Shown piece after piece: positions 36,956-44,207 of a stretch of DNA of 64,000 nucleotides. Source of the DNA: Mucilaginibacter aurantiaciroseus (GTDB lineage: Bacteria; Bacteroidota; Bacteroidia; Sphingobacteriales; Sphingobacteriaceae); assembly GCF_024055595.1 (NCBI RefSeq), contig NZ_JAMXOF010000003.1:62001-126000 (forward strand), written 5' to 3'. Within the stretch, counting starts at the first letter, position 1. Each line of letters opens with the position of its first letter. A program made the position numbers and the translations under genes. The notes beneath the pieces are model-generated. The model was given only the letters and a program-made list of their open reading frames with translations. It was not told the DNA's origin and searched no databases.

Positions 36956-36997
36956 TAAATATTAATACAATTAAAAACCACAATACATACATTTATC

Positions 36998-38092
36998 ATG
37001 GCAAACAACGTAAAACAAATACATGATTTCGGCCAAAGCATCTGGCTTGATTTTATTGACCGCGAGATCATCGCATCAGGTAAATTACAAAAACTGATCG
37101 ACGAAGATGGCGTGAGAGGCGTTACCTCGAACCCGGCGATATTTGAAAAGGCTATAACCAGCAGTTCTGATTATGATGCAGATATAAAAACACTTGGCGC
37201 TGATGCCAAAACTACAGAAGAACTGTTTTTTAAGTTAGCGATCAAAGACATCCAAGCCGCTGCCGACCTGTTTAGTGATGTATATAACGAAGGTATTAAA
37301 GGATCGGACGGTTACGTTAGCCTTGAAGTTTCTCCGTTTTTAGCTTTAGATGCCGAAGGCACTGCCAAACAAGCAGAGTTGCTTTGGAAACAAGTCGACC
37401 GTAAAAATGTAATGATCAAAATTCCTGGTACTAAACCAGGTTTAAAAGCCATCCGCGAATCTATCGCCAAAGGCATCAATATTAACGTTACTTTACTATT
37501 TGGTTTAGAGCGTTACGAAGCCGTTACCGAAGCTTATATCTCCGGTTTAGAAGACCATTTAGCCGCAGGCCATAACATTGAACACATTTCATCAGTAGCC
37601 AGCTTTTTCTTAAGCCGTATTGATGTGGTTGTTGACCCATTATTACAGGAAAAAGGCGAAAATGGCCTTGTTGGCGAAGTTGCCATCGCGTCAGCCAAAA
37701 AAGCTTATGAAATTTACAAACGCGTATTTAGCACCGAGCGTTGGAAAGCATTAGAAGCAAAGGGTGGTAAACCGCAACGTTTGCTTTGGGCAAGCACAGG
37801 TAGTAAAAACCCTGCGTTTAAAGATACCAAATACGTTGAGGCCCTTATTGGCCCGGACACTGTTGATACCGTTCCTTTAGAAACTATTGAGGCTTTCCGC
37901 GATCATGGTATAGCAGCTGATACGTTGATATTAGGCTTAGACCAGGCTACCGAAACTTTAGCCAGGTTAAAATCTTTAGGTATCGATTTGGATAAGATCA
38001 CACAAGATCTTGAAGATGAAGGTATCGATAAATTTAACAAGCCTTTCGAAAAATTGCTTAAAGCTATCGAAGACCAAAAAGCTAAAGTATAA
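36998..38092 (+). CDS. tal: transaldolase
   Basis: Transfers a dihydroxyacetone unit between sedoheptulose-7-phosphate and glyceraldehyde-3-phosphate. At 364 residues it belongs to the long transaldolase group. Visible: SIWLDFIDREII, GVTSNPAIFEKAI, the Schiff-base lysine in NVMIKIPGTKPGLKAI, and ININVTLLFGLERYEAV. It follows rpiA and precedes the HAD gene by 5 bases. Confidence 0.96.
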   Translation: MANNVKQIHDFGQSIWLDFIDREIIASGKLQKLIDEDGVRGVTSNPAIFEKAITSSSDYDADIKTLGADAKTTEELFFKLAIKDIQAAADLFSDVYNEGIKGSDGYVSLEVSPFLALDAEGTAKQAELLWKQVDRKNVMIKIPGTKPGLKAIRESIAKGININVTLLFGLERYEAVTEAYISGLEDHLAAGHNIEHISSVASFFLSRIDVVVDPLLQEKGENGLVGEVAIASAKKAYEIYKRVFSTERWKALEAKGGKPQRLLWASTGSKNPAFKDTKYVEALIGPDTVDTVPLETIEAFRDHGIAADTLILGLDQATETLARLKSLGIDLDKITQDLEDEGIDKFNKPFEKLLKAIEDQKAKV

Positions 38093-38097
38093 CCCCT

Positions 38098-38721
38098 GTG
38101 GAAGCTACATCGGTAAAAGTCCTATTTTTTGACATCGGCGGTGTGTTGCTCACCAATGGCTGGGGGCATGAATCCCGGCAAGAGGCTGCCCGGCTGTTTG
38201 GGCTAAACTATAAAGAGCTAAGCGAGTTGCATACGTTTATATTTAACGTATACGAAGCCTCTGGTGTTGACCTTGACGAGTACCTGGACACCGTTATCTT
38301 TAATCATCCGCGCGATTTTACACGCGAGGACTTCAAAAACTTTATGTTCAAGCAGTCTAAAGAATTGCCTGATATGTTAAAGTGGTTAAAGGAATGGAAA
38401 AAAGATTGTGGTTTCCGCATCATAGCCATTAATAACGAGGGCAAGGAACTGAATGACTACCGTGTGAAGAAGTTTAAGCTGCATGAGGTTTTTGACGCGT
38501 TTGTCTCATCCTGTGAAGTAAAGATACGGAAGCCGGACCCCGCCATATTTAAGCTTGCTATGGGCGTAGCCCTTGCTAGCCCGCAGGAATGCGTGTATTT
38601 TGACGACCGGAAGATGTTTGCAATGGCCGCCGATAAATTAGGTATGGAGGCCCACCAGCATACCTCGTTTGAAGAAACAAAGGAAATATTAGAAAACTTA
38701 AAGAAAGAAAACCTCAAATAA
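38098..38721 (+). CDS. HAD-superfamily phosphatase-like protein
   Basis: A 207-residue HAD hydrolase. The first motif FFDIGGVLL has the nucleophile Asp but Gly in place of the second Asp of DxD, as in YihX-like and epoxide-hydrolase-N-like members. Motif II is IIAINNEGK, motif III is KIRKPDPAIF and motif IV is VYFDDRKMF. It starts at GTG, 5 bases after tal, and ends 1 base before gnd, so it is firmly inside the operon. Inference: removal of a phosphate from a sugar phosphate, or repair of a toxic side product of the pathway; the substrate is unknown. Confidence 0.8.
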   Translation: MEATSVKVLFFDIGGVLLTNGWGHESRQEAARLFGLNYKELSELHTFIFNVYEASGVDLDEYLDTVIFNHPRDFTREDFKNFMFKQSKELPDMLKWLKEWKKDCGFRIIAINNEGKELNDYRVKKFKLHEVFDAFVSSCEVKIRKPDPAIFKLAMGVALASPQECVYFDDRKMFAMAADKLGMEAHQHTSFEETKEILENLKKENLK

Positions 38722-38722
38722 C

Positions 38723-40153
38723 ATGAGCGCAACAACAGATAAATATGCTTTTGGCATGATAGGCTTAGGTGTAATGGGCCGCAGCCTGCTCCTAAACATG
38801 GCCGACCATGGTTTTGCAGTAGCAGGGCACGATAAAGATGCCGGCAAGGTAGATTCGCTGAATAAAGAAGGCAGCGACCTGAAGGTGAAAGGATTTTTAG
38901 ACGTTAAAGAATTTATACAAAGCCTTACCACGCCACGCGCCATTATGATGCTGGTACCCGCCGGCAAACCGGTTGATAGCGTAATTGCAGAACTTTCTCC
39001 CCTTTTGGATAAGGGCGATATTTTAATAGATGGTGGTAACTCGCACTTTACAGATACCAACCGCCGTGTAGAAGAATTAGAGGCTAATGGCCTGCACTTT
39101 TTTGGAATGGGTGTATCTGGTGGTGAAGAAGGCGCGCGCCGCGGCCCAAGCATGATGCCGGGTGGTGATAAAGATGCCTACACGGTGATGAAGCCGATCT
39201 TCGAAGCCATTGCCGCTAAGGTTGATGGTGTACCTTGTGTAACCTATATAGGTCCCGGTGCATCTGGTCACTTTGTGAAGATGGTGCATAATGGTATCGA
39301 GTACGGTATTATGCAATTGCTTGCCGAGACCTACGAGATCATGAAAAAGGGCTTAAAGCTGAACGGTGATGCCATTGGTAAGATCTTTACCAACTGGAAC
39401 AATGGCCGCCTACAATCGTTCCTTTTAGACATTACAAAGGATATTTTCGCCTATAAAGCACCCGGAACCGACCATTTGCTTTTAGACGATATTAAAGACG
39501 AAGCCCGCGCGAAAGGTACCGGTAAATGGACTTCGCAAAGCGCGATGGACCTGCAGGCACCTATCCCAACGGTAGACACTGCCGTTGCCATGCGCGACCT
39601 ATCTAAATACAAAGCCCTGCGTACGAAAGCTGCGGGCATCTACAGTAAAAATGAGAACCAAACTATCGAAGGCAGCGTTGATGAATTGTTAACCGCTTTA
39701 GAGCAGGCCTTCTACTTCACCATGATCATTAGCTACTCACAAGGTATGCAAATGTTATCACTTGCTTCTGCCGAGTACAAATACGATCTGAAGCTTGACG
39801 AGATTGCCAAGATCTGGAGGGGTGGATGTATCATCCGTTCTAAATTCCTGGAGAATATTTACGGTGCTTACGGTAAAGATAAAAACCTGGAGCACTTGTT
39901 ATTGGACAGCGATGTAGCCGAAATAGTTAAAGGTACGCTTCCGGGCATCCGCAAGGTGGTTTCATCGGCAGTTAATGCCGGTATTGCTATCCCTGCTTAT
40001 GCGGCATCGTTAGAATACTTTGACAACTTCCGTAACGAGCGCATGCCATCAAACTTAACCCAGGCGCAACGCGACTACTTTGGCGCGCATACTTACGAAC
40101 TGATAGGCAAAGAAGGCACGTTCCACACACAGTGGGCACCGGCTGGCGAATAA
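38723..40153 (+). CDS. gnd: 6-phosphogluconate dehydrogenase (decarboxylating)
   Basis: Oxidises 6-phosphogluconate to ribulose-5-phosphate and CO2, making NADPH. The 476-residue protein has the Rossmann motif GLGVMGRSLLLNMADHGF, the substrate block GMGVSGGEEGARRGPSMMPG, KMVHNGIEYGIMQL with the catalytic Lys, and IWRGGCIIRSKFL in the helical domain. Full length. The gap to zwf contains a weaker word-type inverted repeat (CAAGATGCAAGAACCAGG against CTGAGTTCTTGCTTC). Confidence 0.97.
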   Translation: MSATTDKYAFGMIGLGVMGRSLLLNMADHGFAVAGHDKDAGKVDSLNKEGSDLKVKGFLDVKEFIQSLTTPRAIMMLVPAGKPVDSVIAELSPLLDKGDILIDGGNSHFTDTNRRVEELEANGLHFFGMGVSGGEEGARRGPSMMPGGDKDAYTVMKPIFEAIAAKVDGVPCVTYIGPGASGHFVKMVHNGIEYGIMQLLAETYEIMKKGLKLNGDAIGKIFTNWNNGRLQSFLLDITKDIFAYKAPGTDHLLLDDIKDEARAKGTGKWTSQSAMDLQAPIPTVDTAVAMRDLSKYKALRTKAAGIYSKNENQTIEGSVDELLTALEQAFYFTMIISYSQGMQMLSLASAEYKYDLKLDEIAKIWRGGCIIRSKFLENIYGAYGKDKNLEHLLLDSDVAEIVKGTLPGIRKVVSSAVNAGIAIPAYAASLEYFDNFRNERMPSNLTQAQRDYFGAHTYELIGKEGTFHTQWAPAGE

Positions 40154-40258
40154 TAGAGAGATACAAGACAACAAGATGCAAGAACCAGGACATTTAAAGA
40201 AGCTAATCTTGCTTCATGGCCCCTGAGTTCTTGCTTCAAAATATAAAACATTACTATC

Positions 40259-41776
40259 ATGAGTAATAATAGCACAAAACCAGAACCAACCATTTTCATC
40301 ATATTTGGTGGTACGGGCGATCTAAATTCCCGCAAAATTGCGCCGGCCTTATACAATTTGTTTTTAGATGGATGGTTGCCAGAGCAATTCTCTATCATTG
40401 GCACGGGCCGTACAAAACTTACCGACGAACAATTTAGGAGTAACCTACATAACGATATTAACCAGTTCTCGCGCAGCGGTAAAGCCGACGCCAAGAAATG
40501 GGCCGAGTTTGAGAAAGGCATCTACTACCAGGTTTCTGACGCTACTGATGCTGAGACCTACAAAGAGTTTGGCAAGCGGATAGATGCGCACAACGCCGAA
40601 TGGAAAACCACCGCTAACGTGCTATTCTACCTTGCCGTAGCGCCAAACTTCTTCCCGATAATCGCCTCAAACATATCTAAAGCCAAACTGGCCGAGGATA
40701 AAAACAAGGTGAGGATCATCATCGAAAAACCATTCGGTCACGATTTGGAAACTGCCAAAGAACTGAACGAATTGCTTAAAAGCATCTTTGATGAGTGCCA
40801 GATCTACCGTATCGACCATTATCTTGGTAAAGAGACCGTACAGAATATTATGGCCTTCCGCTTTGCCAACTCTATTATGGAGCCGTTGTGGAACCGTAAT
40901 TATATAGAGCACGTGCAGATCTCGGTTACCGAGCAGCTGGGTGTGGAAGACCGGGGCGACTACTACGATGGCTCGGGTGCTATGCGTGATATGATCCAGA
41001 ACCACTTGCTGCAATTGCTTTGTACCATAGCCATGGAGCCACCGGTAAGCTTTAACGCAGATGAAGTGCGCGACCGTAAGGTTGATGTGCTGAAATCAAT
41101 GCGCAAGTTTACTGCGGAGGATGTGCGTAACTCGGCCGTTAGGGGCCAGTATGGCAGCGGGTGGATGAAAGGCCGGGAAGTACCCGGCTACCGCGAAGAA
41201 CCTAAGGTTGACCCGCAATCAAACACCGAAACTTTTGCCGCCATCAAATTCTTTGTGGATAACTGGCGCTGGCAGGGTGTGCCGTTTTACCTGCGTACAG
41301 GTAAGCGCATGCACCAATCGTCATCGGTTATTACCATCCAGTTTAAGGATGTGCCGCACTTGGTATTCCCTGCCGAAGCTACCGAAAGCTGGCAGCAAAA
41401 CAGGCTGATCATTAGCATCCAGCCCGAAATGAGCATCCGTTTACAGGTACAGGCCAAACGCCCGGGTATTGATATGGTGCTGAACGCAGTTGATATGGTG
41501 TTCGACTATAAAGGCACTTATACCAACCAGGCGCCGGAAGCTTATGAAACTTTGATACTTGACACCATGCTGGGCGACCAAACCCTGTTTATGCGTGGCG
41601 ACCAGGTAGAAGCTGCATGGGAACTGGTGATGCCTATACTAAACACCTGGCAAAACAAAAAGAGCCTGAACTTCCCTAACTATAGCGCCGACTCTTGGGG
41701 CCCTGAAGCTGCCGAGGCATTAATTGCCCGCGACGGTTATAACTGGTTTACCCTGCCGGTAAGTGGCAAAAAATAA
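40259..41776 (+). CDS. zwf: glucose-6-phosphate 1-dehydrogenase
   Basis: First step of the oxidative pentose phosphate pathway. The 505-residue protein opens with IFIIFGGTGDLNSRKIAPAL (nucleotide-binding GxxGDL), and has IIEKPFGHDLETA and the active-site block YRIDHYLGKETVQN with the catalytic His/Lys. The C-terminal beta-sheet domain with PFYLRTGKRMHQ is complete. Note it lies after gnd although it acts earlier; pgl follows. Confidence 0.97.
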   Translation: MSNNSTKPEPTIFIIFGGTGDLNSRKIAPALYNLFLDGWLPEQFSIIGTGRTKLTDEQFRSNLHNDINQFSRSGKADAKKWAEFEKGIYYQVSDATDAETYKEFGKRIDAHNAEWKTTANVLFYLAVAPNFFPIIASNISKAKLAEDKNKVRIIIEKPFGHDLETAKELNELLKSIFDECQIYRIDHYLGKETVQNIMAFRFANSIMEPLWNRNYIEHVQISVTEQLGVEDRGDYYDGSGAMRDMIQNHLLQLLCTIAMEPPVSFNADEVRDRKVDVLKSMRKFTAEDVRNSAVRGQYGSGWMKGREVPGYREEPKVDPQSNTETFAAIKFFVDNWRWQGVPFYLRTGKRMHQSSSVITIQFKDVPHLVFPAEATESWQQNRLIISIQPEMSIRLQVQAKRPGIDMVLNAVDMVFDYKGTYTNQAPEAYETLILDTMLGDQTLFMRGDQVEAAWELVMPILNTWQNKKSLNFPNYSADSWGPEAAEALIARDGYNWFTLPVSGKK

Positions 41777-41781
41777 TATTG

Positions 41782-41844
41782 ATTTGAAAATTTGAAGATG
41801 CGCTGATTTGAAAATAAGATCGGCTCATCTTCAAATCTTCAAAT
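41782..41844. repeat. word-repeat inverted repeat between zwf and pgl
   Basis: The 19-base left arm (ATTTGAAAATTTGAAGATG) matches the complement of the right arm (CATCTTCAAATCTTCAAAT) at 18 of 19 positions. Further copies of ATTTGAAA and AAATCTTCAAA surround the arms, so the gap is built from one word in both directions. Confidence 0.75.
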
Positions 41845-41866
41845 AACCAAATCTTCAAATTGAAGC

Positions 41867-42586
41867 ATGAAACTGAACATATTTGATACGGATACCAAAG
41901 TACTGGCCTCATTAACCAAATACTTTGCCGATTGCGCTAAAGGAGCCATTGCCGACCGCGACCGCTTTACCGTGGCCCTTAGCGGCGGTAGTTCGCCCAA
42001 AAAATTGCACGAGCTATTGGTAAGCGAATACCGCGAAACCATTGAATGGGATAAAGTATTTTTCTTTTTTGGTGATGAGCGCGATGTGCCCCTTACCGAT
42101 TCGCAAAGCAATTACCTGATGGCCAAGCAAACCTTGTTTGACCCGCTGGGGATAGATCCATCGCATGTTTACGCGGTGCAAACCGCCCTGGGTGCCGAAG
42201 AAGCCGCTAAAGATTACACCCGCCACCTGATCGGTTTTTTCGATGGCGAGAACGCGAGTTTCGACCTCATCATATTAGGCCTTGGCGATAACTCGCACAC
42301 GGCTTCCCTGTTCCCGCATACCTCGGTATTGACGGACGAAAGCGCATCGGTGCAGGCTTTGTATATAGACGAGGTAAAAATGAACCGCATTACCTTTACC
42401 GCCCCGCTCATCAACAACGCGCACCATATCGCGTTCCTGGTGTATGGCGCCGGCAAGGCAGAGGCTGTAAAACACATCCTCGAAGACCCGAAAAACATCC
42501 GGGAGTACCCTGCCCAACTCATCACAGGCACCGATCTGCAATGGTTCCTCGACGAACCGGCAGCAAGTAAACTGCAAAACAAATAA
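41867..42586 (+). CDS. pgl: 6-phosphogluconolactonase
   Basis: Hydrolyses 6-phosphogluconolactone made by Zwf. The 239-residue SugarP_isomerase-fold protein shows VALSGGSSPKKLHELL, FFFFGDERDVPLTDSQSNY and LIILGLGDNSHTASLFPHT, the DevB/SOL-type blocks. It is the last gene of the operon and is followed directly by an intrinsic terminator. Confidence 0.96.
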   Translation: MKLNIFDTDTKVLASLTKYFADCAKGAIADRDRFTVALSGGSSPKKLHELLVSEYRETIEWDKVFFFFGDERDVPLTDSQSNYLMAKQTLFDPLGIDPSHVYAVQTALGAEEAAKDYTRHLIGFFDGENASFDLIILGLGDNSHTASLFPHTSVLTDESASVQALYIDEVKMNRITFTAPLINNAHHIAFLVYGAGKAEAVKHILEDPKNIREYPAQLITGTDLQWFLDEPAASKLQNK

Positions 42587-42620
42587 CCAAAAAGCCTCCG
42601 TAATTGCGGAGGCTTTTTGG
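42587..42620 (+). terminator. intrinsic terminator of the pentose-phosphate operon
   Basis: Perfect 14-base stem CCAAAAAGCCTCCG / CGGAGGCTTTTTGG with a 6-base loop (TAATTG), starting right after the pgl stop codon. Confidence 0.92.
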
Positions 42621-42641
42621 TTAAATTTAAGGTGGGTTTCT

Positions 42642-42744
42642 ACCCCAAATGTTCACGTTCACACTCGTGACACACGGCGGATATCCTCAACACGTTAATA
42701 ACCAACGTATTAAGAATTTAGGTGCTGACAAAACTGCGCCACCA
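42642..42744 (-). repeat. ~100 bp repeat, right copy flanking the pentose-phosphate operon
   Basis: Inverted relative to the copy at 32878-32988. The ends are best conserved: about 18 of 22 bases at the TGGTGGC end and about 30 of 34 at the GTGAACGTGAACATTT end by hand alignment. Confidence 0.7.
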
Positions 42745-42984
42745 TGCGTTATGTAAAAATTACAGTTGTTTTTACGCCCCTGAATGACTTTTAAACGCCC
42801 TTCTTTCGCAGGGGAGCAGACTATTTGCTGAGCAAAACGGGGCAATATAGGTTCTTCTATGTATGCACCCTAAAATTATATTTACCGGCTTGGTTTGGGT
42901 GGGAAATGTATTGCGTAATGCCACAAGTGGAATGCTTGCGGTAGCAGGAGGAGAAATCTTATTAGATAAGACAAGCCGCCAATC

Positions 42985-43284
42985 AGTTCTTCGTTAGCCG
43001 CGCCAGTAAGTAACCACCAAGCCTGTGGATGTTACTTTTCTTTGTCTTGGCCACAAAGAAAAGTAACCAAAAGAAAAGGCCAAGTCAGAGCAACGCTTCT
43101 GCCCGCCCTGCAGGTTCTTAACCCTTTCTCGCCGCATGCGCGGACTTCGACGCTAAACCCTCATTCCCGCCACCGCCGGCCCGCATGCTCTGACGTTAGG
43201 GCCAACGCTTCTAAGAAATAAAACCTTCCGTCTTTGCGAGGTACGAAGCAATCTCTTTAGGACAAGTAACCACCCTGCCACCCC
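42985..43284. repeat. structured tandem repeat, copy 1
   Basis: Runs from AGTTCTTCGTTAG to AAGTAACCACCCTGCCACC. It contains a perfect 15-bp hairpin (43031-43067: GTTACTTTTCTTTGT with its complement, loop CTTGGCC), a downstream GGCCAAG (43078-43084) complementary to that loop, and a long-range stem GTCAGAGCA (43084-43092) with TGCTCTGAC (43196-43204). It ends in a GCGAGGTACGAAGCAATCT dispersed-repeat word. Confidence 0.75.
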
Positions 43285-43353
43285 GCGCGTCCTTACGAGC
43301 GATAGCGTGGCAATCCCCTACTTACAAAGCCGGATACAAGTCTATCGCTAATT

Positions 43354-43650
43354 AGTTCTTCGTTAGGTGCGGCAGTAAGTAACCACCAAGCCTGTGGATG
43401 TTCATTTTCTTTGTCTTAGCCACAAAGAAAACGAACCAAAAGAAAAGGCCAAGTCAGAGCAATGCTTCTGCCCGCCCTGCCGGTTCTTAACGCTTTCTCG
43501 CCGCATGCGCGGACTTCGACGCTAAACCGACATTCCCGCCACCGCCGGCCCGCCTGCTCTGACGTTAGGGCCAACGCTTCTAAAATAAAACTACCCGTCT
43601 TTGCGAGGTACGAAGCAATCTCTTTAGGACAAGTAACCACCCTGCCACCG
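43354..43650. repeat. structured tandem repeat, copy 2
   Basis: Direct copy of 42985-43284 at a spacing of about 369 bases. The hairpin (43400-43436) has changed in both arms: GTTAC became GTTCA and GTAAC became CGAAC; one of the two changed pairs is compensated (A-T to C-G), the other is a mismatch. The GTCAGAGCA/TGCTCTGAC stem is kept exactly. Confidence 0.75.
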
Positions 43651-43909
43651 TCATGCCGAATTTATTTCGGAATCCCACGTGTTTAGTGTGCTGCTTTGCG
43701 GTACCCAATGCCCTTGCCACCCAAAAAGTCACAATGCTTATTCCCGCTTTCAGGCGAAGCTGCTCTGCTAACGGGAAAAAAAGCATATTAAATAATAACA
43801 CCGTGAAGTCATGGTTCAAATAAGAAGCTAACCTGGAATCTTACAGTACACCCAATTTAAGGTTTTAGATTTCTACGATAGCTATAATATGCTAATTAAG
43901 AAAAAGTTA
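43651..43909. other. gap between the tandem repeats and the reverse transcriptase leader
   Basis: Starts with a small palindrome (GCCGAATTTATTTCGG) of dispersed-repeat type. The rest becomes steadily more AT-rich. No gene seen on either strand. Confidence 0.5.
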
Positions 43910-43917
43910 TATATTTG
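43910..43917 (+). promoter_or_regulatory. TAnnTTTG box upstream of the reverse transcriptase leader
   Basis: TATATTTG. Transcription from here would give about 285 nt of RNA before the proposed reverse transcriptase ATG. No clear -33 TTTG was found. Confidence 0.5.
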
Positions 43918-44160
43918 AGTACGGCTAAAGACATATGTTTAGCATGGATTGTATTTGATAACTCGAAAGGTTTGATTAGATATATTTCTATTAACCCAAC
44001 CGCAGCATGTGCAATTAGTAGTACTAATCCAGTAAAGATGTATTTCATTACTTCTGATACTAAGGTACAACAACAATTTGGAAATAGGGGGAGGCGGTAG
44101 TTAATGACTACGCGACAACTGCAAGCCATGGCACAAGATTATCTTGTAAAGGAGTGCCCT
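43918..44160 (+). ncRNA. candidate non-coding RNA partner of the reverse transcriptase
   Basis: Region between the promoter box and the reverse transcriptase gene. It can form several hairpins: GCTAAA/TTTAGC close to the 5' end, ATTAGTA-G-TACTAAT near 44020, GTAGT/ACTAC near 44100, and a strong nested stem at 44130-44158 (ACAAGA-TTA-TCTTGT inside GGCAC/GTGCC). Position, size (about 240 nt) and structure resemble the template RNAs that precede DRT2-type reverse transcriptases. The identification rests on position and folding by eye, not on a covariance model. Confidence 0.45.
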
Positions 44161-44207
44161 CGGAAGAATTACCTTCTATCCGCCACTGGCTTTTTGTTAT
44201 TCATAAA

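Noticed and set aside
43416..43686. Open frames on both strands in the tandem repeat region (74-79 codons)
   Set aside because: They are translations of the structured repeat; no family likeness, arginine/cysteine-rich composition, and the repeat changes in ways that keep stems rather than codons.
42621..43900. Possible CRISPR array in the repeat-rich stretch
   Set aside because: Only two long copies at 369-base spacing; no short regular repeats with unique spacers.
44154..44207. GTG start for the reverse transcriptase at 44154
   Set aside because: Would place the first 18 codons in the terminal hairpin of the leader; the ATG at 44208 fits better, though the GTG cannot be fully excluded.
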